Shown: positions 1-8,157 of the stretch, one piece after another
Layout of the letters: each line of letters starts with the position of its first letter
How positions within the stretch are numbered: position 1 is the stretch's first letter
Origin: Paracamarosporium sp. OC-R06-R3
Taxonomy: Eukaryota > Ascomycota > Dothideomycetes > Pleosporales > Didymosphaeriaceae
Assembly: GCA_019828545.1 (NCBI GenBank)
Contig: JACVRA010000029.1
Location: 726-14,003 of the forward strand
Direction: 5' to 3'
DNA length: 13,278 nucleotides
Notes under the pieces: generated by a model
Told to the model about the DNA's origin: nothing
The model's input: only the letters and a program-made list of their open reading frames with translations
Database searches by the model: none
Made by a program: the position numbers and the translations under genes

Positions 1-316
1 ATAGAGATCCTTTTAAACTATATATTAATTATTTTATTCTTTATTTTTATTTTATTTTATTTATAATCTCTTTTAATCTTCTCTTTTAAAGGAAGTACTA
101 TTTTACTCTATTATATATCCTAGTTTTTAGTAGATTATAGTTATATAGTATACTTTATTACTTAGTCCTATTTTTAATAGATTAGAGTTACGTAATTTTA
201 ATTAATTTATTCTACTCTATAGGATTTCTTTATTATCTAGATTAGTATTAGGGTCTTTAGCCTTTAGTACCTTATAAGTACTATTTTATAGCCCTTAGTT
301 TTTTATATTTATAATA
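1..316 (-). repeat. 3' LTR of element 1, truncated by window edge
   Basis: Positions 1-316 match 6736-7051 base for base apart from transitions. The match stops at 316 on this side and at 7051 on the other, both after tataata. On the minus strand the LTR therefore starts TATTATA, most simply a RIP product of TGTTATA with the usual TG end. The R/U5-side half lies outside the window to the left. A 47-bp tandem duplication is present at 104-197. Confidence 0.9.
104..197 (-). repeat. 47-bp tandem duplication in LTR (two copies)
   Basis: Unit 1 (104-150) and unit 2 (151-197) both begin tact(c/t)tatta and share the blocks ccta, ttta, tagatta and agtta at matching positions. The unit lies about 120-213 bp from the LTR start on the minus strand. 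That is in presumed U3, where LTR elements often carry repeated enhancer motifs. The other LTR of this element has the same repeat at 6839-6932. The regulatory role is inference. Confidence 0.65.
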
Positions 317-330
317 TTACCTCTTTATTT
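317..330 (-). other. Polypurine tract of element 1
   Basis: The minus strand reads AAATAAAGAGGTAA directly before the LTR start. This is the primer site for plus-strand DNA synthesis in LTR retrotransposons. The same position is AAATAGGGGGGTAA in element 2 (8158-8171) and AAATAAAAAAGTAA in element B (7174-7187), so three copies support the assignment. RIP-type changes have replaced some of the G residues. Confidence 0.85.
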
Positions 331-845
331 AGGGTTTTTATTTTAAAGACTTATATAATTTATTAATTATACTCCGTTATATTATTAGGGTATAAAGGTA
401 AGTATTTTTATTTTATTATATCCTTTTTCTTTTTATCCTTATTTACTTAACTATATTAAAAGTTTATCTATCTTTAACCTAGTACTATTATTATTATATT
501 AATTAAATTTTTTTGGCTAGTGTAGAGATGCTACCTCTTTATAGTTATTATAAAGAAAAGGGTTTAAAGTATATAATAAAGTTATTAATAAATTACTATA
601 ATTTTTATATTTATATTAAATATTATTACAACTTAGTGTTGTTAAAAACTAAGTAGTAGGAGATATAAAAGAAGTAGTATTAAATTACCTTTAACTTATA
701 AACTACTTATTATTATATTTTAAATTTTAAGGATAAATTGGCTATAGCTAAAGAGAAGAAGTATTATTAAGTATTAAAAAATATTACTTCTACTAAAGAG
801 TTAAAAGGATTAGAGTAGGTAGTAGATTTAATTAATATAATTACT
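331..845 (-). other. 3' noncoding region of element 1
   Basis: The stretch between the end of the recognisable pol tail (about 850) and the PPT has no protein domain I can follow in any frame. It is matched along its length by 8172-8690 of element 2, so it is part of the retrotransposon and not host DNA. Its last ~110 bp next to the PPT are also matched, inverted, by 7065-7173 of element B. A 7-bp inverted repeat at 631-637/648-654 is not kept in element 2. Confidence 0.7.
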
Positions 846-1009
846 ATTATATCTTTACTTTTTAGGCCTTTACTATTTAAACCTTTATTTAACTTAGGCT
901 AGTTATAGGCTAATTCTTCTTTACTTAATTTTTCTAATTTTTTCTATAATCTTAATGCTATTCCCTTAGTTTTAGGTTTAAAATTATACTTTTTTAAAAG
1001 TATATCTTT

Positions 1010-1176
1010 ATACGCTAGTACTAGAAGTCCTTTAGTAATTTTTTATAATTTATAAGGTTTTTCTTTAGTTTTTATATATTATACTACTTTAGCTATCCTT
1101 TTTATAATATTAGATATTTAAGTTAACTATTAATTTTTTATAGGTTTTTAATAGTTTTAACCTTATACTTATTATT
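1010..1176 (-). other. Chromodomain at the C-terminus of element 1 pol
   Basis: In the integrase frame the minus strand reads Y-K-V-K-T-I-K-N-L, then L-K-Y-L-I-L-stop-K-G, then Y-N-I-stop, and ends N-Y-K-K-L-L-K-D-F. This follows the chromodomain pattern (Y-x-V-E-x-I-L, Y-L-V-K-W-K-G, N-T-W-E-P, then a helix ending near F). Both stops fall where the conserved Trp residues belong, as TGG to TAG/TAA by RIP. Chromodomains of chromoviral integrases bind methylated histone H3 and steer insertion into heterochromatin. The same domain lies at about 8860-9030 in element 2. Confidence 0.85.
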
Positions 1177-1679
1177 CTTTAATTTTAACTAGTTTTTAAT
1201 TAAAGCATTCTAGGGTACTAATTTTAATAGTAATTTATAAAAGGTTAGGTATATTTTAGTTCCTTTTAATAATTTAAGCTTATTTATAATTAGTTCTTTA
1301 TTTTCTAGAATTTTAAAGAGTTTTATTTATAGGTAATCTAGTTTCTTATTTTACTATTTAGTTTTAAAATTTTTTTATAATAGAAAAACTTTATCCTTTT
1401 TTTTAAAAATTAGTTTTTTAATCTTTTACTTATTTATATTCCTAAATACTAAGAGGGCCTTATAGGATATTCTATCCTATAGGACTTAATATAATTCCTT
1501 TATTTTTTAAGCCTTTTTTTAGACTTTTATAATAGTACTTTCTACGTCTTTAGAGTCCCTATAAGTTACTAGCTTATATCTATAATTAGTATAATATAGT
1601 AAATAGTCTATTATACTTAATTTAATACTATTATATATTAACTATACTATTAGTAGGAGTTTAACTTATTTATTCTATT

Positions 1680-2240
1680 ACTTATTTATATAAAATTATA
1701 GATACTATTTTAGTATTTAATTTATATATTCTATTTATTTATTTATTTAAGGGTAGAAACTTATTAAGAGCTTCTTTATTATCCTTAAAGTACTTATAAA
1801 CGTATTTTAGTATTTAAATATAAAGAGCTTATTTTTATTTATAATAATTTTATCTAAAGTATTATACTTTAAGAGAAGTATTTTATTAACTTTATAAACT
1901 AGTTCTTCTACTATTATTAATTCTTTTATAAGTATAAACTTGGCTACTTTTATTAATTAATCTATAATATTTAATATTATATTATATATTTTATTTAACT
2001 CTAGTTATAGTAATACTAAGAGCTTTATTATAAAGTCTATTATTATACTTAACTATAGTTATTTTAGTGGCGGTAAGGGTTATAATAACCTATAAAACTT
2101 ATATCTCTTAGACTTATTTTTATAATAAGCTAAATAGTTACCTAATACCTTTTTAACTACCTCCTTAAGTCTAGGTATAGTATATTTATTTATAATCTAA
2201 TATATTATTTTCTTAATACTAGGGTATTTCTATTCTTTTA
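1680..2240 (-). other. Integrase domain of element 1
   Basis: The zinc-finger end reads G-N-Y-L-A-Y-Y-K-N-K (2142-2113), where the two Cys and the next His have become Tyr. It is followed by Y-K-F-Y-R-L-L-stop-P-L-P-P, the HKPYGLLQPLP stretch typical of Ty3/gypsy integrases. The first catalytic Asp survives as GAC in I-I-I-D-F-I (2037-2035). The second, in I-I-I-N-K-N-K-L-F, is now Asn (1839-1837). Between them I-I-D-stop-L-I-K-V-A-K-F matches the usual VDRLTKMAHF. S-F-Y-P-stop-I-N marks the HPQTDGQ block. The catalytic Glu could not be placed with confidence. Confidence 0.87.
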
Positions 2241-2559
2241 TTTTATAAAGTTTTTTTACTAAAAAGTCTTTTTATTTCTTTTAGATTATCTATTTTTGTT
2301 AATAGTCTTTTCTATTAAATTCTATTTAATAGAAGTTATATTTCTCTTTTTATTCTATAGAGAGTTAGATATAGTCTTAAAAGTTATTTACTTTTAAGCC
2401 TTAGTATTATATAGTAGCTACTTTTTATACCCCTATCTTTACTACTTTTCTATCTAGGTTTATCTAATAGTATTATTCTTTTGGCTAGTTATATTAAAGT
2501 ATATTATTTTAAGCTTTCTTTAGTATTATATACTACTTTAAGGGCTCTTTTCTTATAAG

Positions 2560-2935
2560 GTTTAACTTTTTACTTAAGGTATCTACTACTTTATTAGTTA
2601 TTCCTAGTTAATAGTAAATTTTAAAGTTAAAATTTATAAAAAGTTCTATTTACTATACCTATTATTAATTTAATTTCTTAGTAGTAGTAAAACTTATTAG
2701 ATTTTAGTAATCTATTTAAACCTTAATTTAGTATAGTATACTTATATATTATACTTTTTATTATTTAAAGGTATTTACTATTATTAGTAGTTTTTTATTA
2801 TAAACGTTATAGTTTAGTTTTACTCTTAAAAATTTATATAAATAGTAAAATACTAGTCTTTATTTTCCGTCTTTATATAGCTATAAAAGAATTACTTTTA
2901 GTATATAGTTTAAAGTATCTATTTTTATATATATC
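2560..2935 (-). other. RNase H domain of element 1
   Basis: The minus strand reads I-K-I-D-T-L-N-Y-I-L, matching the first active-site motif (E-T-D-A-S-D-x-A-I-G), so this Asp codon is kept. About 45 codons on it reads N-Y-N-V-Y-N-K-K-L-L-I-I-V, matching N-Y-x-x-x-x-K-E-L-L-A-I-V with the active-site Glu changed to Lys. Between them L-V-F-Y-Y-L-Y-K-F-L fits the P-V-A-Y-x-S-R-K-L region. In Ty3/gypsy this domain degrades the RNA template and lies directly after RT, as here. Limits are approximate. Confidence 0.8.
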
Positions 2936-3129
2936 CTTTTCTTAAAATTATATATCTATAATAGTAGTTTTTCTAAAAATCTTTTTCTAAGTTTTTAAAA
3001 TACTTTTTTTAGCTTTTTACTAAAGTAATTTTATTAGACCCCTTTCTTTATAAGTTCTATTAATAATACTATTATCTTAAAGTAGTCCTTAATAAACTTT
3101 TAATAAAAATTAGTAAACTTTAAAAAGAA

Positions 3130-3770
3130 TTAAATATTCCTTATTAACTTAAGTTTCTACTATTTCTATATAGTAGCTACCTTTTTTAGATTTATAAATA
3201 TACCTTTTCTTAAGATTATAAATCCTAGGTACTTGGTTTTAGTAATGTAAAATTTATACTTTTTTATTTTCTTAAGTACTTTTTTTATATACTCCTAGTA
3301 CTTATCTAGAGTTCCTATAAAGTAGATAAGTATATTATTAAGATAGACTATATAAAATATATTTAAATATTTATATAATACTTTATTAATTAACGCCTAA
3401 AATATTATAGGTATATTAGTTAACTTAAAGGGTATAACTATATACTTATATAATTTATATTAAGTCTTAAATATAGTTTTTTATTCTTTACCTTTAGCTA
3501 TTTATATATAGTAATACTTATTACGTATATTAAATTTTATAAACTACTTAACTCTTTTAAGCCTATCTATTAATTCTATAATAAGTAGTAAAGAGTATTA
3601 GTTTTTTATTATAGTATTATTTAACTATTTATAATTTATATAGAGCTATAGTTTACTATTTTTTTAAGTACCTAAAGGATTAGAAATATAGTTAGGCTTT
3701 TACTTTTTTAAATAAACCATTTACTTAAGTTCTTCTATAAGTACTCCTATAGCTCCTTTTTTTAATTTAT
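3130..3770 (-). other. Reverse transcriptase domain of element 1
   Basis: Successive family blocks can be read: N-L-S-K-W-F-I-stop-K-S-K-S (start of the fingers), K-K-N-S-K-L with Y-I-N-Y-K for VDYR, K-T-I-F-K-T for KTAFRT, Y-I-V-I-P-F-K-L-T-N for YLVMPFGLTN, the catalytic box V-Y-L-N-N-I-L-I-Y at 3348-3322, and Y-L-G-F-I-I with K-V-A-T-I for YLGFIVS and KVAAI. Both Asp of the YLDD box are Asn (AAT AAT), so the enzyme is dead whatever the stops. A missing base in the T-run at 3661-3667 shifts the frame between the first two blocks. Element 2 has the extra base. Confidence 0.9.
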
Positions 3771-5439
3771 AAATATTAGTCTTAGCTATTTTAGTTATAG
3801 TTTTATATTTTCTTTTAAAGGTATTCTATAATTCTATTCTTAGTATTTTAGTAAAACTTCTTTTTCTTTTTCTTTAAAGAGTTTTATATACTCTCTATAT
3901 TTTAATAGAATATTTTTAAATATAGGTATTACTTAAAGATCTAATCTTTATATCTATATTACTCTAGTATTCTAAGGTTTCCTTTATAGAAGTCTTGCCA
4001 TTTTAGCTCTTAAAATTTCTTAAATATTTTTACCTATTTTAGGGAATACTCTTTTAGCTTATTTCTTTTAGGGCTATCTTACTCTATTAATTATTAATAT
4101 GGCTTATCTAGTTATAATTATTTTTTTCTCTAGTCTATTACTAGGTTATATTACTTAAACTAATTATATTTTATAATTACTTCTATAGTTTCTATCTATA
4201 GTATAGTAAATTAATATTAACTTTTAAATCTATTAAGATATACTAGTAGAGGTAGGGTTTTTAATTATAAATACTTTTTTTTATATTTTTTTAATAGTAT
4301 TCTATTTACTATCTCTAACTTAACTAGCTAGTCTTTTTTTTAATAAAATAGTCTTAGCCTTTTAATTATATTTTTAAAAATTAGGTATCTTATTACTTCT
4401 AGATTAATTAATGCCGTTACTTAGAATTCTTTAATTATAATAGTCTTGGTTAATTATAAGTTCTTATTTAGGTTTTTTATAGCTTATTTTACTATTATTA
4501 TACCCTTATTAACCTAGTTTTTAGTTTAATAGCCTTTTAGTTTTTTAACTATATATTAATTAAATATTCTATTTTTCTTTAAAAGTTTATAAGATACTTA
4601 GTCTTATAGTAGTTTTTAACTTATTTAAGTTACTTTATTTCTTTTACTTCTTTTATACTATACCTAGTATAGTTTTCTATTAGGTATTTTTATCTACGTA
4701 AGTCTTAGTGCCCCTATTTTAAAACTTTAATAATAGCTACTTTTTTTTTTATTAAATATTTTAGGTATTCTTTTTATTTATAGTCCCTTTAGTCTAGTGC
4801 TATATAAACTAGGTTAGTCTATTATAAACACTTTTATAAATTATATATATATAGTATAGGAAGAGTATTATTTTTTAACTCTATTAATTATATTCTTATT
4901 ATATATTTTTAATTCTAGTATAGTAGACACTTTTATATATAATACTTAATTTATCTTAAGTATATATACTATTTAGTTTAGTCTTTTAAGTAGTAGACGT
5001 AATATAGTTAAACCTTATATTTATTAATTTATAGCCTTTTATAGTCTTTATTACCTAGTATCTTAATAATTAGTCTTTTTTCTATTTTATAAATATTATA
5101 TACGTTTAAGGTATAATTCTATTATTTAATTTTATTATAGTTAGATTTTATCTATATTTATTAAATTAGTATAGATATAGTTTCTTAACGTCTTTTAGTC
5201 TACTTATATATTTTTTAAGATTTAAGCCCTATAATTTTAATCTTCTTTTAGTATTCTTTTAGTATATAATTCTCTTGTCTATATATTTAGTAGACTTTTT
5301 ATAGAATTTATATAGTAATTTTATCTTTTATAGTTTCTATCTACGTTTTTTATTAAAGATCTTTAACTATTGTAGCTTTTTAGCCTATAAGTTTCTAGGG
5401 CTCTTTAAACTTAAGTTTATAGGGTAGTAGTAGCATTTT

Positions 5440-6384
5440 TAGTCTTAAGTTTACTATCTTTACTTTTATAATTCTTATATATTTCTTATTTTTGGCCTAA
5501 TTTTTTAAATAATCTACCTTAAAGTATTTTTTCTCTTTATATATTAAATATACTCTATTATAGTAGCATTCCTATCTTTTCTTTTATATATTAAGGTCTT
5601 ATTTACTCTTTTTCTAGGACTTATTTTATTTTTAGTCCTAGGCTTTATTTACTATAATAATGTCTTTATCTTTATCTTAATATTTTTACCTCTTTAAAGT
5701 ATTAACTTTAGCTGTAGTAGATTCTTTAGTACCTTTCTACTTTTTTTAGTTTTATTTATATAGACAATTATTAATTTTAATTAATACTTTAATTAAATTC
5801 TCTAAATCTTTAGGTTTAGTATAGTATATAAGTCCGTCCTTAACTACTTTTTTTAGTCTATTATAGTAGGCTAATTAAAGTAGGTTATTATCCTATTTAA
5901 TCTTATTCTATAGTTATTTAAATATAGTAGCGTATTTTCCTATTAAACTAGTTTATTTTAAATACTAGATTTATTATTTTACTTATTTTCTTTTATTAAT
6001 TTTTTTAAATATTACTTTAATCTTTTCTTTATAGGTCTTTTAATCCTTAAAGGTTTTCTATATTTTAAAAGAATAATTCTTAAGTATATTATCTTCTTTT
6101 AAATAGTTGTCTACTAAGGGTTATATCTATTTAATAGCGTTGTTAGTTATATATATATTTACTATTAGAATTTTATTAATATTTATATTAATTTTATAGT
6201 TATACGTATATAGTTCTACGTTTATTAAGAATAATTTAAGCTTAGATAGTATTCTATTAAATAGCTTAAAAATCTTAAAAGTCCCCTTTTAAGCCCTTAG
6301 TTTTAAGTCCTAGGCCTATATTTATATTATTATTTATACTAGCTATTTCTTTAGCTATTAAATTATATTGGCCTACTAGGCCAT
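5440..6384 (-). pseudogene. gag: gag of element 1 (capsid/nucleocapsid), dead
   Basis: This is the relic of the structural protein that packages the element RNA into virus-like particles. A surviving ATG at 6384-6382, then Ala, opens a frame that leads through F-K-I-F-K-L-F-N (the F-x-G region before the capsid domain) into S-L-I-G-K-Y-A-T-I-F-K (about 5949) and Y-Y-N-R-L-K-K-V-V-K-D-G-L, the end of the Retrotrans_gag domain. At 5550-5509 the same frame reads Y-L-I-Y-K-E-K-K-Y-F-K-V-D-Y. With each Tyr at a former Cys or His this is exactly the C-x2-C-x4-H-x4-C zinc knuckle. All these blocks stay in one frame over about 875 bp, so indels are few or cancel. Stops abound. The end near 5440 is a guess. 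An ATG survives rarely here, so this start is plausible but not proven. Confidence 0.85.
5509..5550 (-). other. CCHC zinc knuckle in gag (metal ligands mutated)
   Basis: The fourteen codons have Tyr at positions 1, 4, 9 and 14, the exact spacing of C-x2-C-x4-H-x4-C. TGT/TGC to TAT/TAC and CAT/CAC to TAT/TAC are the changes RIP makes on either strand. The knuckle is the nucleic-acid-binding part of nucleocapsid. Confidence 0.85.
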
Positions 6385-6493
6385 TACTATAGCTATATTT
6401 ATTATTGGCCCGGAAGTAGAGCTTTCTATAGTAGCCTAAGATACTTATAAGCTTAATAGTATTACTATTATTTTTAACGTTAAATAGTTAAAG
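6385..6493 (-). other. 5' leader of element 1, primer site not recognisable
   Basis: These 109 bases lie between the LTR end and the presumed gag start. The first bases after the LTR on the minus strand are CTTTAACTATTTAACG, which I cannot match to the TGG-starting 3' end complement of a common tRNA. RIP may have erased the site, or the element may have used another priming mode. Confidence 0.55.
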
Positions 6494-6615
6494 TATTATA
6501 AAGTATACTATATACCTAGTTTAATCTATATTAAAGTAGTAGAGTTTACTTATAGTAGAGCCTATAAGGCTTTAGTAATATAAAGTAGTTTAATAATAAA
6601 AGTTATTAAGCTTTA

Positions 6616-6638
6616 ATTAAGTATTAGGAATACTTAAT
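6616..6638. repeat. Perfect 10-bp hairpin in LTR of element 1
   Basis: The sequence attaagtatt, loop agg, aatacttaat gives a perfect 10-bp stem. The same hairpin with other loops occurs at the homologous place in the two other LTRs (7573-7595 and 7750-7772). Confidence 0.8.
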
Positions 6639-6838
6639 AATGTATTAATAAAAGACTAATTATTCTTATATAAAAGAATTACTTAACTAAAGAGTTAAAA
6701 TATAATTTAAGTTAACTATAAAAAATAGAAAAAGTATAGAGATTTTTTTAAACTATATACTAGTTATTCTATCCTTTATTTTTATTCTATTTTATTTATA
6801 ATTTCTTTTGGCCTTCTTTTTTAAAGGGAGTACTATTT

Positions 6839-6932
6839 TACTTTATTATATATTTTAGTTCTTAGTAGATTATAGTTATATAGTATACTCTATTACTTAG
6901 TCCTATTCTTAGTAGATTAAGGTTACGTAATT
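6839..6932 (-). repeat. 47-bp tandem duplication in 5' LTR
   Basis: Unit 1 starts at 6839 (tactttatta) and unit 2 at 6886 (tactctatta). Spacing and shared blocks are the same as in the left LTR at 104-197, so the duplication predates this insertion. Confidence 0.65.
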
Positions 6933-7051
6933 TTAACTAACTTATTTTATCCTATAGGATTCCTTTATTATTTAGATTAACGTTAAGGCCTTTAGCCTTT
7001 AGTACCTTATAAGTACTATCCTATAGCCCTTAATTCCTTATACTTATAATA

Positions 7052-7187
7052 GTAAATTTAAAAAAAAATATTATACTATAAGTATATTTAAAAAATTATA
7101 TATCTTTATACCTTTTAACTATACTATACGCGTTAGCTATAAGGTAATAATAGGGTATTAAAATAATAACCTTAAATAAAAAAGTAA
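7052..7187 (+). mobile_element. Element B internal remnant with polypurine tract
   Basis: From about 7090 to 7173 the plus strand resembles the reverse complement of the region just inside the PPT of element 1 (331-420), for example the blocks tctttatacc and ataaccttaaata. At 7174-7187 it reads aaataaaaaagtaa, the PPT with its G-run turned to A. It is the last ~120 bp of internal sequence of an element lying on the plus strand, cut off at its left where element 1 begins. Positions 7052-7056 (gtaaa) would be the target duplication of element 1. Confidence 0.75.
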
Positions 7188-7718
7188 TATTATAAGTATA
7201 TAAAATACTAATAAAGGATTAATAAATAGTAATATAAAAAATAAGAAGTCTAATAAAATAGAATAAAAAATAAGCTATAAATATTAAAATTATTAAAGTT
7301 TAACGTTATATAATTACTTTTCTATTAAAAGAAAGTTCTTTTTAGAGAACTATAGCTTAATAAAAGAATAAAAAATTCTTCTACTAAAAAATAATTTCTC
7401 TAGGATAATAATATTAGGCTAAGAGAATAGAAAATAAAATAATTAATATATAGTTTAAAAGAATCTTTATACTTTTTTTTATTTTTTATAGTTAACTTAA
7501 ATTATATTTTAACTATAAGGACTTTTTTTATATAAAAATAATTAGTCTTTTCTTAATATATTATTAAGTATTATTAAGTATTTTTAATACTTAATTAGAG
7601 TTTATTACTCTTTATTATTAAACTACTTTTTATTATTAAAGCCTTAATAGCCCTACTATAAGTAAACTCTATTACTTTAATATAAATTAAACTAGATACG
7701 TAGTATACTCTATTAATA
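7188..7718 (+). repeat. 3' LTR of element B, plus strand (531 bp)
   Basis: It starts tattataag right after the PPT and ends ctctattaata, matching the inverted ends of the element 1 LTR. The second half (7455-7718) aligns well with the reverse complement of 6494-6760, for example gtagtatac at the end, ctactataagtaaactct and gttaacttaaattatatt. The first half differs and lacks the clear 47-bp repeat, so B is a different subfamily. It lies tail to tail with the LTR of element 2. The bases after it, 7719-7723 (atagt), are its expected target duplication. Confidence 0.8.
7573..7595. repeat. Conserved LTR hairpin, copy in element B
   Basis: The sequence attaagtatt, loop ttt, aatacttaat is a perfect 10-bp stem at the place homologous to 6616-6638. 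An extra attaagta lies just before it (7563-7570), a short local duplication specific to this copy. Confidence 0.8.
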
Positions 7719-7749
7719 ATAGTTTAATAATAAAAATTATTAAGCTTTA

Positions 7750-7772
7750 ATTAAGTATTAAAAATACTTAAT
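7750..7772. repeat. Conserved LTR hairpin, copy in element 2
   Basis: The sequence attaagtatt, loop aaa, aatacttaat is a perfect 10-bp stem, homologous to 6616-6638 and 7573-7595. Confidence 0.8.
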
Positions 7773-7956
7773 AATATATTAAGAGAAGATTAATTATTTT
7801 TTATATAAAAAAAGTATTTATAATTTAAATACTTAAGTTAACTATAAAGAATAGAAAAAAGTATAAAGTTTCTTTTAAACTATATACTAATTATTTTATT
7901 TTTTAATTTTATTTTAATTAGTCTTTACTCTTTTTACTTTAAAAGAGTACCTTAAG

Positions 7957-8046
7957 TACTCTCTTTATTAAGATAGAGTATTATTATATAATTTCTTTAA
8001 ATACTCTCTTTATTAAGGAAGAATATTATTATATAATTCTTATTAA
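7957..8046 (-). repeat. 45-bp tandem duplication in element 2 LTR
   Basis: Two units (7957-8001, 8002-8046) share tactctctttattaag and tattattatataatt. The place in the LTR matches the 47-bp duplication of element 1, but the unit sequence differs. A repeated block in U3 thus appears in both LTR types. Confidence 0.8.
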
Positions 8047-8157
8047 CTTATTATACTTTATAAAATCTCTTTATTACCTTAATTAGTATTAAGTCTAAAG
8101 GGCCTTAATACCTTATATTTATTATCTTATAGCTATTCTCTTTTTATACTTATAATA

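Larger units (their letters stand above)
846..5400 (-). pseudogene. pol: pol of element 1 (RT, RNase H, integrase, chromodomain), dead
   Basis: This is the relic of the polyprotein that copied the element into DNA and integrated it. Domains in order along the minus strand are: RT (about 3770-3130) with a YLDD-type box read as Y-L-N-N; RNase H (about 2935-2560); integrase with HHCC finger and DD35E core (about 2240-1680); a GPY/F module with K-x-D-K-V-F-L-L (about 1440-1315); a chromodomain (1176-1010); and a Lys-rich tail to about 850. RT box, integrase finger and chromodomain share one frame. The RT start (W-F-I-x-K-S-K-S, 3719 down) lies in another frame because one base is missing near 3661-3667. 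Dozens of stops, mostly former Gln, Arg or Trp codons, interrupt it. The stretch 3900-5400 should hold the protease, which I could not place. The N-terminal limit is uncertain. Confidence 0.88.
1..7051 (-). mobile_element. Element 1: Ty3/gypsy chromovirus (Metaviridae), RIP-inactivated
   Basis: This is a near-complete LTR retrotransposon read right to left: 5' LTR, leader, gag, pol in the order RT, RNase H, integrase, chromodomain, then PPT and 3' LTR. Integrase after RNase H is the Ty3/gypsy order, and the C-terminal chromodomain makes it a chromovirus. Aligning the left LTR with the right one shows about 242 bp missing beyond the window start, so the full element would be about 7.3 kb with LTRs near 558 bp. 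The two LTRs start alike (TATTATA, probably once TGTTATA) and differ mainly by C/T and G/A changes. Every coding domain has many stops. The 5 bp outside the right end (7052-7056, gtaaa) are the expected target duplication, but the left partner is outside the window. Confidence 0.9.
6494..7051 (-). repeat. 5' LTR of element 1 (558 bp)
   Basis: On the minus strand it starts TATTATAAG at 7051 and ends CTTTATAATA at 6494. These are near-perfect inverted ends, best explained as RIP products of TG...CA termini. The start half matches 1-316 and 7719-8157. The distal half also matches element B in inverse orientation (7455-7718). It contains the 47-bp tandem repeat (6839-6932) and a 10-bp-stem hairpin (6616-6638). 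It held the promoter of element 1, but I cannot point to a TATA box in such AT-rich DNA. Confidence 0.87.
7719..8157 (-). repeat. 3' LTR of element 2, missing its last ~92 bp
   Basis: It begins (minus strand) TATTATAAGTATAAAAAG at 8157, after the PPT, and can be aligned to 6586-7051. The homologue of 6494-6585 is missing because element B ends at 7718. The middle of this LTR is quite unlike that of element 1, although pol is closely similar. It has its own two-copy 45-bp repeat and the common hairpin. Confidence 0.82.

Noticed and set aside
631..654. 7-bp inverted repeat acttagt/actaagt
   Set aside because: It is not conserved at the homologous place in element 2 (about 8470-8500), so it is probably chance.
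2760..2960. Novel protein suspected because a fairly long run had few stops on the minus strand
   Set aside because: It is the RNase H domain of the chromovirus, read through the expected Asp and Lys-Glu-Leu-Leu motifs.
5290..5311. Possible protease active site (Asp-Ser-Gly-type) on the minus strand, read I-N-S-I-K-S-L-L-N-I
   Set aside because: Only N-S fits D-S after RIP; the Gly and Thr/Ala positions do not fit without an indel, and the frame differs from gag and RT. The protease was not annotated.
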